Positions 19,701 to 33,790 of a stretch of DNA of 64,000 nt are shown one piece after another. Under the pieces are notes generated by a model. It was not told the origin of the DNA, made no database searches, and was given only the letters and a program-made list of their open reading frames with translations. Position 1 is the first letter of the stretch; the number at the start of each line of letters is the position of its first letter. The DNA comes from Aquila chrysaetos chrysaetos. Lineage: Eukaryota; Chordata; Aves; Accipitriformes; Accipitridae. The stretch covers positions 49,196,224 to 49,260,223 of the forward strand of contig NC_044004.1 of the NCBI RefSeq assembly GCF_900496995.4. The letters run 5' to 3'. Both the position numbers and the translations under genes were made by a program.

Positions 19701-22700
19701 ATCCCAAACTACATGAGAGAGCTCATCTGTTATGGGCTGCCCAGAGAGGTATTTGGAGACGTAAAACATATTTCCAGTGTTTAAGAAAATGAGGTGCCAA
19801 GCTTATTTCAAAACAGGGATTTTGCAGGTTTCCAGACAGAGCCGCAACCCCCCTTGGCTCATGGCCTCCCAGGAGGCACCAAACCTCCCCGTGCTGAGAC
19901 GGCACCGTCCCCCCAGCGCGGTCCGGCCATCGGGGCCGCTGCAGGTACCCCAAGATACCCTCGTGGACCCTACAAGGCACAAGCTGCACTACAGGGGGGT
20001 CGCAGTGGGAGAGGAATGGGATGTCTTACGCTCGCTGTTGGATGGCTTCTGCTTCATTTCAGCTCGCCGGCAGAGAAAATACCCTGTCTCAGCCCACCGG
20101 GTGCAAGCCATCACCGGCAGGCTGTTGTGAGGAAGTTAGGGTTTAACATCCCGGCACTGGAATTTCCTGCAAGGAGGAAAAATGGCTTCGCTCAGCTCCG
20201 AGGAAAAGCTCCTTCGAGAGAGGCTGGGCAAAGCGATGTGTGTGTCCGTGCGCTTCAGTGCAGGAAAGGTCCAACAGACCTCATCTTTCCTCGCTGAGAG
20301 GAATGCATGGACACATGTCTCGTGCCTAGGTCTACCTAGTGCTAATACACTGAAAAAGAGCTTTCTTTTCTTCTTTGTTTCTTTTTGTTTTTTTAATGGA
20401 AGGGAAACATTCCCGGGAATGGGACCAAGTCATTGCAGAACCCGCTAGAGTTTGTTTCCTCTACAGAGATAGAAAACACTGTGCTGGGATGCAGAGATAC
20501 ATATTTAACTGCTTATTATACAAAAAAAAATATTTGTGTTTAACAGTTGGGCAAGAATCTTAGCAGGAAATGAATCAGATCATTATCATATGCCATAAAA
20601 ATATCAAGATTTTTGTATTTGTTCCAAAAAAAGACAATGCCAGGATATATTTTGCACAGGTAGTTCAGGCTTTGCATTCAACTGCTGCCTCCCTCTGTAC
20701 CTGATGCCATGAAATATTTCAGACATGACAGTGCATTTCAGAAAGAAAAAACCAGTCCATTCCAAATCCTTATTTTCAGTTATTCAAGACCTCAGAAGCT
20801 CTTTCTTCAGTGCAGGTACTTTTCTTGATTTATCTCCTATCAAAGCTCCTTATTTTAAAAAATTAGGAAAAATCTAATGAGCTATTTCCAAGTTTTTCTG
20901 CATTGGAAAAATGACATGTTTTGTGAGTTTCTTGCAGGGATTATTTCTATTGTGTACTTTCTCATTTGTATAATTTTTTAAACCAACTTTTTAGATGCTT
21001 GAATACAGCAGAGTTGTAAACACCCATGAAAAAATCATTTTTACTAAAAATGAAAGTCCTGATCATAAAATGATGTCAATAAGTATTTGAAAAGTGTGTG
21101 TTGAATCTGACAGAGCCACCAAAACATCTTCAAATAATTACATATTTCCAATATCTGACCATTCTCTGACTCTCCAGACTTGAACATGATTGTAAACAGA
21201 CATCCCAAGCTGATTTTCAAGTACACACTCAGCGATTTTAATCATTCCTCCTAAATTATCCTCAGATTGCATTTCTTGTTCTTCTGTAAGTCTTCTTGAG
21301 TGTAGCAGTACCAGCTTAGTTATGACAGATTCAGAACGGACCGTGTAACTCTTGTGCTTGTACTGCAATATGACTTTTTGTCTTTATCACAGTATCTACA
21401 GAAACACCCCATACTAGGGGATCAACCCCCAAAACAAGGTCCTTTCTACTACTGTGAAATGCCCACATTTACAAACTTTGAGTCAAATTCCCCTCTAACA
21501 TTCAAAGTTACCTGGACACGGCACATAAGGCACAGCTGTGCCGTGGTAACGCAGGTATGTCCAGGATGGTCTGGAGACGCTTGCAGCAAGCACCGCTGCA
21601 GCCAACCATGCTCTCCCAGAGCGGTGCACCTGGTCAACAGCTTTGATGGGAAATGCTATGCTTTGCTTTTCTTTTCTTTTTTCTTTCTTTGCGTTTTGTT
21701 TCAACCCAGTGGTTTCTTCCAGGTCATGGTGTCCATTTGAAGAAAGGGAACACAGGCCAGGCACCAATGGCATGGACTTGAGAGGGAATAGTCCTTTCTT
21801 AGCAATGCCCCATTACTCCAATAGTGATGGTCCAGAAGCATTGCCAACTCTGTAGACCTTTTAGCAGGACTTAGGAACTCCAGCAGAGATCAAAACCCCA
21901 GTGCAATAAGTGATTGCAAGCACAGGGTGACGGAAAACAAAAAAAAAACCCCACTCTTCACTTGAAAGCAAGTAGGGAACTTATACAAAGATTGCCATAG
22001 GGGGTTGTAGTAACAGTAAAAAGACTTTTGTAGATCTCTAATAAGTGTAGGGTGCATGGTAACTCATGCTTTCAAGTAATTTGCTCTGTAGTTTGCAGCA
22101 TGGGGACAGAAGAGTTATTAAAGGAAGAGGAATCAAAGGAAATATAGGCAAAAAAAGCAGTAAAACCAACCAATTTTCATCTCAACAGCTGGAAGTACAG
22201 GACAAGAATAAGTTGGTTCAGAGATAACCATAGGCTAGTAAAATTTGTCTACCTTACATCTGCTCTGCTGTGGGAAAAAGCATCAAATTAGGTGCGCTCT
22301 CTTACCTTGTATCAATTCAGGTGATACTCTTCCAACTCACCATGAGGTTTACACCTGCAGGCACAAGAAGATCTTTGTTTCTTTGGGTCTTAGCATCCAA
22401 CATTTAACAAGTCTTACCCAATAGACTGGCCACCTGGTTTGTTTTCAGCTTATAACTTACACAAGTGTTGGTATAAAGATTCTTTTCTATTTATAGAAAT
22501 TATGTTACATTTGCACTTCTTTCATGTGCTATTTTTATGACATCATTTTAAATTAATTTCCTGTATGTTCCATGATTAATAGGTTCAACAAATTTCCTAT
22601 AAAGTCAGTCCTTCGGAGTACTTTATTTTGCTGGGGTTGGTTCCTTGAACTCTTTGTTCCCAGCTCACACCTGGGACCAAAAGGCCAAGCAAAGCATACT

Positions 22701-25000
22701 GAGACGCACGACCCTCTGTTGAGGGAACTCCCTTGCAGTCATCTCTCTGGTGTGTCCATGTTTCCATCTGATAGTATCCTCTCTGATGTTTGGAAAACCT
22801 TCCAGTTGAGTAGTATCTTTCGAAAGTCACTAACAAAAATGGGGGGAGTAATGGGAGGAGGGATGGATAAGGTGAAGGCTGGCTGGACTCCTCTCTCCTA
22901 CTGTTGAGAGGTCTAATTTTTTCTGTAAAATAAGTTTTCCTCACAACTTGTCACAATGAAAAACAGCCTGTGAGTGGGTTTGACTTGTTCCCTGTTTCCG
23001 CAGGCGGAGAAATCCTGTCTCCAGGCTGGGCAGACCCTTCTCTTTCATGGGGAACTCAGCAAGGAGCTAGCAAGCTGGTTTGCTGGACAAAAAAACTGTG
23101 AGCTCGTAACTTGTCACCGAGTAACAGGACAATGTTGATACCACTGACTCACCCTGGGTAAATCAGGTCTGCAACTGGATTAAGGGCGGAGGGAGTGTTT
23201 CCATCCGTTTTGGCTCCGTACCGCTCCTCCTGCCGAAACAGCCTCCCGGCCGTGAAGGAACTGCTTTGTGCTCCACTCTGCGTTTTACTCCTGCTACGAA
23301 GTCCCCAGAAGAAACCCCCCCATCCCCCAGGAACGCCACCGATCATAAAATAATCCCTCCCCATTTGCTTTCCCTAATGCTGCTGGCACGACGACGACTA
23401 CACATGCTGCCAAAGTTAACAAGCAGGCACGTTAATCCCTCCTCTTGCTAGAGAGTCTTTCCAGACCTGCCTAAGCTTTCTGCTGGTGGCTGCGTACGGG
23501 GGCAGGTTTCTCTCAGGGCGATCCCTTGTAAGCCCGTCTGCGGGAGAACGGCAAGCGAGCCCCTAATCTGAAATGACTGAAGCGCTCGAGGACAAGGGAC
23601 CAGCTTTGCCGTGCGGCTGGCTTTTTCATTCGCAATTTTTCATTCGGGTGGTTTACTTTGGCCGGCCGTCTTTGGTAAACACTGAAACCAGGAAATACCC
23701 AAAAATAAATAAAGAAGTGGTGATTGCTAATAGATCTTCCTTTGTCTTCCCCAGGATCAGCCTTACTCAGGCCAGATCCTGCCATCCCAGGAGGAGCAAA
23801 ACCTCCCGGGGGCATGTCGGGGGTGATGGACACCCCAGCACGGGGGGCCGCCGGGATGGGGGGCTGCCGGCCTCGGCACCGCCGGCCTTAGGCAACCACC
23901 GCCACGCCTGCCTGCACAAGCCTGTGGAAATGGCGGGTTCAGCAAGGGCCTCACCCCAGCTGCCCCCGAGGCCCGGGGAGACGAGAGGCTCGCCGCCGTG
24001 CCTCCGAGGTTCCTCTGTCCCGTCTTGTCCTGAAAGGGTCGCGCATCCCGCGCCAGAGTTCAGCCGGGGGTTTTCCTGCCCCTCCGACCCTTGCTTTTCC
24101 CTATCATTTTTGTATGAAAGAGAACAACTTTGTAGATAAAGCAGCGCCTTTAACAGTGTATTTGCTCTCTAATTAGATGGAGCCCTACTGCATTTTATGG
24201 AGGAAATCAGATAGTGAAGGCGCTGAGGTGCTGCAGGGCCGTCTATCTGGAGGGGGGCTTGCATCCACCCCTCCTTGCTCCCTTCCCCCTCCTCTGGGGT
24301 GGAAAGCCAGAAGACGGGACAGACCGGGGAAAACGAGATCCCCCAGCTCCCTGTCCCCTCCGGTGGGGAAGCGGCCGAGAGCTGGGTCGCCGCAAGCACG
24401 TAGATTTAATTTGGCCTGCATTTGGCAGGCAGCAGGACAGGACTGCTGCTGCACGCAGAGGCACTGGCTTTGCCTGGCTCCAGAAAGCCGTAATCTTCTG
24501 TCCGAGAGGCTGTGGCGGGGGGAAATCACCGAGACAGGCTGTCACGATTGCTCCTTCTCCTACAACAAGCAGAATACATACAGAAATTCAGGGCAGATCC
24601 CCCATGCCTGCTCCAGTCCTGTGGCAGAGGGGATTTTTTTTTGAACCCCCACACCTCTGTAAAAGCTCCTACAACTGAGATACAGAAGAAAAGGAGGAGG
24701 TACTTTCTCCTCTTCTGGACATGTTTTCTGAAGGAGCCAGGTGATTAGGAACTAGATTAAGCCTTGCAGAAAAGGTGGGCAGAGGAGATAAGAGTGAGAG
24801 CTTAACCACAGGACACCGGCAGGGACGGTCAGCACCAGCTGTGCTGAGACATCCTGAGCATCCTCAGAAGCAGAGCCAGAGACCCAACAAGAACTGCAGT
24901 ATCAAAACCCCAGGACCCCCAGATACAAGGTGCCAGCTGAATATGGGACACCCGAGAACTAAATGCTAAACTCTTCCATGTCTAAAAGGGCAGCGGGGTC
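19701..25000. other. Intergenic sequence with GC/CpG-rich patches, no gene seen
   Basis: GC-rich, moderately CpG-containing patches lie near 19840-20110 and 23500-24560. Long overlapping frames there are a by-product of base composition. 20840-22600 is AT-rich. No exon, RNA gene or repeat family recognised with confidence. Confidence 0.4.
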
Positions 25001-28000
25001 CCAAATGCTGCCCAAGTCTCTCCCTCCGTTGTCACTGAGGTTAGACTGTGTTGTCTAGTTCTTTAAGCATATTAGAAATGTCACTAAATGTGACCCGCTG
25101 ATGATCTACCTACAAAAAAGAAAGCTTGCTTTCTTTCCTTCCGTCTTTATTGTAGGAGATACATTAAGGTCTAATGGATAAAACCAAATTTGAGAAAACA
25201 CCCCTGCCACAAATCTATGCACAGATTTTGGAGGTGACAGTGACCTCCAGCTTCTTGCACAGGCCTTCTGGAAACTCGACTCCAGGCCATTTTGATGGGG
25301 AACGCAGAGGAAGGGTACCATTACCAGATCTAGGGGTTTCTTAACTGTGCTCTATATTTCCATCTCCACTGCCAAAAATACGCGTTTCAATCAAGCTAAG
25401 AAAAAGGATAGACTCCTTAAAAACAAACAAACATGCATGTAACAAACAAACCAGGCAAACAAAACGGAAGCCCATGTCCTGGGAAGCCAGGTTTCAGTAA
25501 GGTAAAAGGAGCTAAGAGTCAGGGCGCGCGCAGCTGCGCTCCCCTCTGATAGCACAGCGTTTGGCTTACGGAGCAGAGCAGCGAGGCACAGGAGAGAGAC
25601 AGACCTTAAACCAGCGTTCAGTGCTTGCGGAAAGCAGAAGCAGCTGGTTTGCAGACAAACTAATAAAGTCGGCATCTTGTATAACAGCAAGCTTTACCTC
25701 AACTGTAACTCTCAAAAAGTCTGGACTCCAAAAGGTTTATTCTAGCTTGGGAGAAATGGCCTCCTCTGCCCTCAGAATAAATTGTACAACCGGAAAAGAG
25801 TTTTCAGAATAAATTGTACAACTGGAAGCCAGTTTTCTGAGTTTACAGCAGCTGGCACACAACACTTCCACCTGCTGCTAGGCAGCACTGCAGTTCCCGT
25901 GGGTTCGATCGCATTAGACATCATACGTACAGCCTGTCCGAGAGACCACATTGCAGCACAGAGCTAGCTTGTACCAACCTAAGGGAGGCATGCTATGGTC
26001 TGTCTTCTGCCCATCTTCTTCTGAAGTTAAAACAGATCCCCATGAGTAAGTGGATTGATCTAAATGGGTGCATGCGGACGTACTGAGCCCCTTGAGGAGA
26101 CCTGGGCAGCTCCAGAGGCTTCCTACTGCTTCCTCTCATGAAACGCTTCCTCACCGGGCTCGCTCTCAGGCCCCAGACTTGCAGACTTAATGTCTGAAGT
26201 ACGTTTGAGGCAACACTGGGTCCACAGTAGTAGGAATTAAAAACCCCAAAAAACGACAAAAAACCCCCCAAACCAGAGCAGTCATTAGGCTTTATTCACT
26301 GCAGGAATACATAGGGGAATTTGAAATCGGCAAGTCAGTCCCATTACTGTAAGGATACATCATCTATTAAAATGCATGGCTGTGTGCGCCTGGCAAGTGC
26401 TTCAAAGTTGTTCTTTTGATCTTTGCAAAGATAAAACTATAATATTTTTGTAGGTATATGAGAACATTAGTTACTGGACTAGTTAAAAAACACTTAACTT
26501 TCGAAACCGGTGCCATCTGTTTCCTATTTTTATTTATAGAACTCAATATTCAGTCTCCTGAGGACTTCTCTAACAAATTCTCTCTATACGAAATATCAGT
26601 GATGCTTTGGCCAAGACAGCTGAACTCCTGCTTGACAGGTCTGTGGATAGGGCTGGTCAACTGACAAAGGACTCTTCAGACAAGAGGAAGCAAGGAGAAG
26701 GATGGAAGGAATGCCACTTAGGAACCTTTCGCTCATCCCTCAGGTCAGCTCTTGAGAAAGAAGAATCCTGTCTTGGTTAGGCTTCAGGTTTCTCTATTAC
26801 AGCAAATGGCATAGGAGGTTCTTGTAACCAAAACCAAACCTGCAGTTTACTGAGCTTCAGTCATGTAAGTCGTTCTGGAGGGTGCTCACAGGCTTACATT
26901 TCACTAAGGAAACTAATAAGTAAGACTTAACAGACACTTTATATCTCACTTAAGGATTTTGAAGCATTTCCATAAGCCATTATTTGGTCCTCAACAAACT
27001 GTGTGACAAGTTTTAGTCCTTAGACTGATAAATTATTAAAAACCTTTCAAATGAACAGAAAGGTTCCTTTCTTCGGAAAAAACAAACCCTTCACCAACCA
27101 GTCAATGTGCAGGCCATCTATAAAAGGCACAAAGATATCTCCTTAATGACATTGAGAGTTGAGGGCTTCCAAAAGTTGCACATTGCTGTAGGGTATCGAC
27201 CTGGGTCATGAAGTTCAGCTACAGCAAGAGAAACTCATAATCTTGCCTGTGAACCTCGCCCAGAAGGCAGAAGGACTTACAGACAGGAAAAGCTTGTGTC
27301 ACCGTGAGCTCAGCCCCCGCAGGCTGTCCAGCCCCGGCATCTCCATCAGGTCTTTAATTTGTGTCCCAGGATTCTGCTTGCGATCAGGAGCATCCCACCT
27401 TGCAAGCCACAGACAGCTCAGGCCAGAGCACGCAGAGCCATGACGTTCAAGACTGCAACCAAAAGTGTAAGCAAACCCTGCAAGCCGGGAGAGAGGGAGA
27501 CCAGCTGCGCTTGCTGTGATGTAGCGGTGGTGAAAGTGATAGCAAAGTGCCAGGAGAAAATTGCTCAGCAGCACCTGTGTTCACCAGAGCGATGGCGTGG
27601 GAAAATTGTACAAACGAGCCTTTATTAAGCAGAAGATACGTATGGTCTGATTTCCTGCTGCCCTGGCAAGAGCATTACATGCTAAGGACATAAAGATGGG
27701 AAAAACCAAAATTCAGTACTCAAAGCCGTTTGGTGAACAGTACTAACAGTGGGAGCCCAAAGATGTCCTCAGCCAATGGGAAGGGGTGGTTGGTGCCTAA
27801 TTAAAAGCTATTAACCAAAGGAGGAACACAAGCTGTGATTAAGCAGAGGCTTTCATCAACAGAAGTAGGGCTGGCATCTCCTCCGGTTAACAACTGCTTG
27901 GTGTCCGCAGAGAGACCGATCGACCTGCAGGCAGCTATGGAAAGAACGGATCGATACGTAACCACAGCTGAGCTCCAGAAACAATTTACGCCACAAACCA

Positions 28001-31000
28001 TGGGTCGTGCAGCTGAAAAGCACGAGGGGAGCCGAGGGGGAGCGAGGGCTTCCCACGCTGCTCCAGAAACAGGGCAGCAACGAGGTCATTTTCCATTCCC
28101 TCATGAGCGCCACGTTCCCCATCCTGGAGGTACGTGCGCTGTCACGAGCCGGGCTGGAGGAAGGGTGAACCAGCCTGCGTGCAAGCGGCCGGAGGAACGC
28201 CGCCAAGATACTGCCTTTCTCATGCGAGCGCCGCTGAGAAGAGAGCAATGAGCTCCCACAGCCACACCATCGTCTCACAGGTCTGAGGAGAGCGGTGGGA
28301 AGGTTACGGCATTTTCTGCCGTTTCTGCAAGGTTCCCTTATCAGCATCAACATCTGGTTTGTGCTCTTCAGCATTTCCTACACCGCGCTGCAAAACACCT
28401 TTGATCTAACAAGTCTGTGTCGAGCAAATGAAGTGAAACATTTCTCTCCCTAAATCAGAACCAGCAATCGTAGCAGGTTCTTGTAGGGCGTTGATGGCCA
28501 AGCACGTTGCTGCAGCACCTCAGCGTTGCGTGAGAAGGAGATTATTTCTAGTTTTGAGACACCGCCGCACCACAGCATCCACTGACCCCCAGCCCAGTGA
28601 AGGCAGCCCGCCTTCCACGTCGCCGTCTCCGAGAGCCAGAGCAGGTCCGGTGCGCTGGCTTCCCACACATCTGTGCTAACGAAGACGTGCGAAAGCATTA
28701 GCTTCACTTCGCAAACTGTACATTCAGTCAAAATTAAAACCAAACAAACGGCTCCCAGCAAACCGAGCATTTTGCCAGCATGGTTGGAGAAAGGAGGTCT
28801 CGCAGAGCCTCTCATCACATGGGTACGGCAGCCATACCCCACAGCGTGGCAGGGATGGTCAGGGGTATGGCCTGTCACCTTCTCAAAATCACTGCACGCG
28901 AGTTGGGTTTACTGAAAAGGATGGGGGCTTTTTGGTCACTCATGGAGGCAACATGCTCCTTCCAAGAGATGTATACGTACACACTGGGTTGCAAGCCAAG
29001 GCAGGCTGCTGGTAGTTTAGCTGACAATGATTAAATAACTGGTTTATGCTAGATGAGATGCTTGTCCACACCAGTTAAAGAAGCTCCTTTGGCACCGGTT
29101 CGTACACTGGGGAGGCCCCTCGTTCCACACCAGCATGGTCCCCGCTTGTGTGGGTTGCTGGCAGCCTCCAAGCAACAGAAGCATCCAGAGAGGTGTGTGG
29201 GGCTGCGTGGAAACACCAAACCACCACCGCCGCCTCTGAACAAGGCTGCTAAAACCCCAAACAACCCAGGGAGCAGCTCCCATGCACAACCAGGGGAGCG
29301 ACCAGGAACAGCCACCCTTCAGAGCAACCCCAGAGTTAGAAAAGATTTGAGGGGTTGTGCTGCTGCTGTCGTTGTTGAAGCAAGCAGCAAGAAGCAAAAT
29401 ACAGCAGGTCAGAGGAAAAGCAAGTCGCATGGTGTGCAACCCACAGCAACAAAGGAGGCATTTTTGTCACACAGGCACGGACAGACAGCTTTTGCAGGGA
29501 AAACCGCTCCAGAGATGGAGGGAGGAGCAGCAATATTCAGCTTACAGCAGCGGGGGAGCCCCTGTGTCCATGCATTAGTGATGAGCTGCAGAGGCGGCTG
29601 CGAGCTCCCAGGACCTCAGTTGCAACACCGCCTTATAGGGCTGGAACGATAAATCCTCCACCTGCTCTGCTCTTGTCACTCACCCACAACGGGGCAGAGT
29701 ACAGCTCGCCCACTGCCTCCCGCTCCTCCACATCCCCCCGCTCGCGGAGACAGGGAGCATCGCTGGGTCTCGTCCAGCAGAGCCTCCTCCAGTGCAGGAC
29801 TGGCCAACTGCCTCAACCAACGCCAGTGACGTCCTTCTCCGGCTGGGACACCTACCTCTGCCAACCTCCCACCTGCCAGAAAGGCAGGGTGAGTGTTGCA
29901 CTACCACTGGGACAAAGGACGGCCGCAGCAGCACAGCAGTCCTGGGGAGACAGCGAGCCCTCAGCCCACCCAAGGGTGCTGCAGAAGAAGATGCAATAAG
30001 CCCTGCCCCGAGCCATTTCCCCCCGTAGCAGTGGACAGGCAGACTGAACAATGGGATGGGACAATCAAAGGTACAAGTAAAATGCGCCCATGGTGACGGG
30101 GAGGTGCCGACATGCACCTTTTCCACAAATTGCTGAAAGCAAGGCAAGTACGTGGAGAGAGCAAAAGAAGATGGAGGCGACTTGATGACTAAGAAAAATG
30201 AACAACAGGTGTTCCCTGAGGCTGGAAGGGAAGAAAGCAAATGCCGGAAAGCAACACCCAACCTACCACCGTAAAGAGCTCACCTGGAAGGATAGCCGTG
30301 CCGGCTCTGCGGGGACCTGCGGTGCTGCGAGGCTGCGGCTTCCCAGGCGGCACCAGGGCTTCTCCCGAGGCAGAGAGAAGCCGAGTGCTGGAGCTGAAGG
30401 CACTGCCAGCCCCAAATGCAGGTGGTGAGCACCTCCCCTGCTTCCTCCCCTTCCGCCCTCTTCAGCAGATTAAGATAGTTAGCAGCTCTCTTTAATGAGT
30501 ACATTTGCCCCCTGGCAATGAGATCTCTCAGAGCTTTCAGGCTCATTTCTGCAAGCGCAGCATAAAGCTGCGTGCTGGTCATTGCTCCTTCGAGAGGCTG
30601 GATGCCCTCGGTCCTGTGTGCCCACGTCCAGCTGCAGGAGCTGTAGGACAGACCTGCCAATTGCCACCACGCTCCTGACAAAGTCACGAGAGCAAGCAAC
30701 AACTGTGCTCCCCAGCTGAGCCTGCCTTCAGGGACTCGTACCGTACCCCACATGCTTTGAACCCCACAAGTGATATCTGCAGCTCAGTCTGGCCAGTCTG
30801 TTGTTCCCCAGCAGTTCAAACCCGGCTCCCAGGCTGGACCAGTGGCAGCCAGGCTGCTGGGTAGTCCAAATCCCTCCCTGCAGAAGCAAGCTCAACACCG
30901 TACCAGCCCCACTTACCAAGAAACAGGGTCCCAGTGGAGCACTGCCCTCTCCTACAGGGAAGCTGCGTCGGATGCTCCTCTTCCCTTTGCTCTCCAGCTC

Positions 31001-33386
31001 AATGCTATGAGGGGCTTGCGAATCTCAGCTGCAGGAGGGGCTTGCTGCAGCCTGGGGAGGCTAGGGCAGCTGAACATCCCTGTAGTAGATGCTGGCTTTG
31101 TCCAAATGCTGTCTCTCATAGTACCTATAAACCTTCATGAAATGTGCCAAGAATATTCTCTGGCTCCAGGATGGAAATACTGGACCAACCAGGCAGGCTT
31201 AGCCAAGATGCCCTGTGCAAATGAAGGACAGTGGTAACTTGGTACCCCCAGTTCCCAATGCACGTATAAGAAGCCACAAACCTGCTGGGAGAGGGGAGCA
31301 GGGGTGGCTGTCGCTTCTCCCAGGTCTCTTCTTGGGAAAACACTGAATGTCCTGAGTTTAGGTAGAATTCATACTGTGATAGAAATCAACACTGAATGCT
31401 TGGAACTGCCCATAATTTTCACCCCCCTCCAACCCCAGCCCTACTAGTGAACTGTGCAAGCTATTCCTCTTTTATACTGGTATTTTTGTTCTTTCCTTTG
31501 CAATCTTAAGCATTTCTTGGGTTAACCGAGAACTTCATTTGCTGAAGTTTCTCAGAAAAAAAAAAAAAAGCTACCAGTTTCAGAGAGATCAGTGAAGCTC
31601 CCAATCCTGCTATAAGGAATCCCCAGCACAAGGCAAGAAATTAGGAATTATTTTGCTCACGATAATGAGATGTCTTTAGAGCAACCTCTTCAGTTTCACT
31701 CCAGTAGCATTATAATAGTTTTGGTAGAAAGAAATTTGTAGTGGAATTATTTATTTCATCTTCCCCTTTACTGTAGGAGGAATGATTTTCAACTGAGCCC
31801 AAATCCACTTGCATTCAGTGGTTTGCTAATTAAGCTACAGATGTCTCCTGATGGCAGCAATTATTCCTGGTAATCTTAATGAGCTTGTTACATTCCTTAG
31901 TTATTGTTACGAAAAGTTATATGAAATACTTTGCCTAATACTACACAGCTCCTGGGGGAATTACTTCTTGATCTGTTCTGGTTTGATTAAAGAGAATGAT
32001 CGTTTTCTTTCTTAGCATTATTTCTCAAGTTGTTTGCGGCTCATTTCCCTTGTCTTCTGCTGGCACTTTAACAACTCCAACCAACTTTTTCGCAGAGGTC
32101 ATCTTTTCCAAACATTTCTAACTTTTTTTGCTCTCCCTGAACTCTCCAGTGTCTTTGCTTGGTTTATTGCATGGGTTTTTTCTCTCTTTCCCAGTGATTT
32201 ATTCTGTCTGGAACATACACATTACTTACAACAGGGACTTGGTGCCGATCAGAACTCTGTGGGGTTTTGCTGCTGTTACAGTTTGTTGCAGATATAAGAA
32301 AAGCATCTCCTCACACTGGTAATCGAGGAAAACTTTCACTTCAGTGCACAGAAAATACAGATTTCCTTAAAACAATTAACAGAATTAACAGAATGAGATG
32401 AGTAACCCAACTAAGCGCAGCTTTGCACGTACTCTTCTCTGCCTTTGCACATCCAAAATTCAATGAACATGCTATACAACAAGCAGCGTTATCCAGGGAA
32501 TAAAGAACTTAATCGCATTTCAAACCAAATGATCACTTTTTTTTTATCCGTATTTATTTTGTTCGCACTCCCAGTCTATTCCTCCTGAAGTCTCCTGCCA
32601 CAGGCAAGAGGTGCACAGAAAGCATGTCAGTGGTTATGACTACTTCTCATGGCTTAGTACCGATTTCAGGAGCATCAAAGTTCATATGAACACGTGAAAT
32701 TTCCTTCAGAATGACAAGCAATTATGATTAAACTCCAGAGTCAAACAGATTCCTGCCCAGCATGATGCATCATAGAAAGCAGCCAAAGACTCCAGGCGCT
32801 AGTTCCTGATCAAGCAATTAAAACACCATGGTTTGGAAAAGCATTCAGTGACGATCCCACTTTTCTGACATTGAAACCAAAGGAAGGCTTAGGAGCACCT
32901 TCTGCATGAGCAGCTAAAGCGGGCAAACATAGCACCTTTTGAGTATCCCACCCAGTCGCTACCTCCTTCTGAGCTAACTCAAACGCATGTGAAAGCATAG
33001 GTGGCAGCACATCTTTCAGCAAAGCTTTCTTTGCAGGAACTGTTGATTTACTGAAGCAAACTTTTTGCGGAAACGCACTGTTTCCAGTGAAACATTTCAA
33101 GACCTGGGATGGCATTTCTGGCTGAAATCGGCAAGTTGGAGGAGCTGGTCCAATAGCTCAGCAACACGGTGAGAATTTAGGTCTGGGAGCCCAGACTGTG
33201 GAGTAGCCTTGCATGCAGGCTGTCAGCTATTTTGCAGCGCCTTTCCTCCTCTGCCTTTGAATAAAAACAAATGTGAAAGCCTCAACATCTTGTCATCAAA
33301 CAGAGTTCTTGTCTTCCAGTCAGTCTGTGTTCAAAGGACAAGAGGAAAACAATTGAAGTAGCAAAAAGTAAGGAACTTGCTCAAGT
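25001..33386. other. Intergenic sequence, no gene seen
   Basis: Mostly unique sequence, GC-richer between about 27.3 and 30.9 kb. It includes a small tandem duplication at 25772-25822 and an AT-rich segment with several TAATTA-like motifs at 31640-31910. Open frames up to about 200 codons here overlap on both strands and lack any family signature. Confidence 0.4.
25772..25822. repeat. Short tandem duplication, period 32 bp
   Basis: TCAGAATAAATTGTACAAC occurs at 25772-25790 and again at 25804-25822, with similar sequence after each copy. It is a local duplication. Confidence 0.7.
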
Positions 33387-33790
33387 TCATAGAATCCTCA
33401 AAATGGTGACTGGACCCTGGTGGTCTCTAGTCCAACCTCCCACGAGGTCAGACTGCCACCACCACTACAGCAGGTCATGTGTGGCTTCGTTCAGCCATGT
33501 CGTGAACACCTCCAAACAGAGAGATCTGTCCACCCCTTGGGGCAACCTGTTCTGCAGCACCACCCTCCAAGGGAAGTCTCTCTTCCCCATGTTCAACCTG
33601 AAGCTCCCAGGTGGCAACCTATGACTGCTGCCATTTGCCATAACGCCTGCAGCCACCACACAGGCTTTGGTTCTGCTGTCTTTATGGCTCTCCTTCAAGC
33701 AGCTGTACAAGGCTGCTACTGGATCCCCCTTCACTCTCCAGGCTTAACAAGTCCCCTTGACGAAGACATGTCTGAATCTAAGGGATGCCT
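33387..33790 (-). mobile_element. CR1 LINE 3'-end fragment (minus orientation)
   Basis: On the plus strand this reads TTCATAGAATCCTC..., then a TCTAGTCCAACCTCCC segment, CTTGGGGCAACCTGTTC, and later GGATCCCCCTTCACTCTCCAGGC. This is the antisense of the 3' part of an old CR1 of the kind common in bird genomes. It is diverged and lacks coding potential. The right end is approximate. Confidence 0.75.

Noticed and set aside
23500..24560. CpG island promoter of an unknown gene
   Set aside because: CpG content is only moderately raised, no first-exon-like structure or downstream gene is visible, and nearby GC-rich patches look alike.
29053..29652. 199-codon plus-strand frame and many overlapping frames at 27.8-30.9 kb
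   Set aside because: They overlap on both strands, have no splice-compatible homology and no recognisable domain, and are explained by GC-rich composition.
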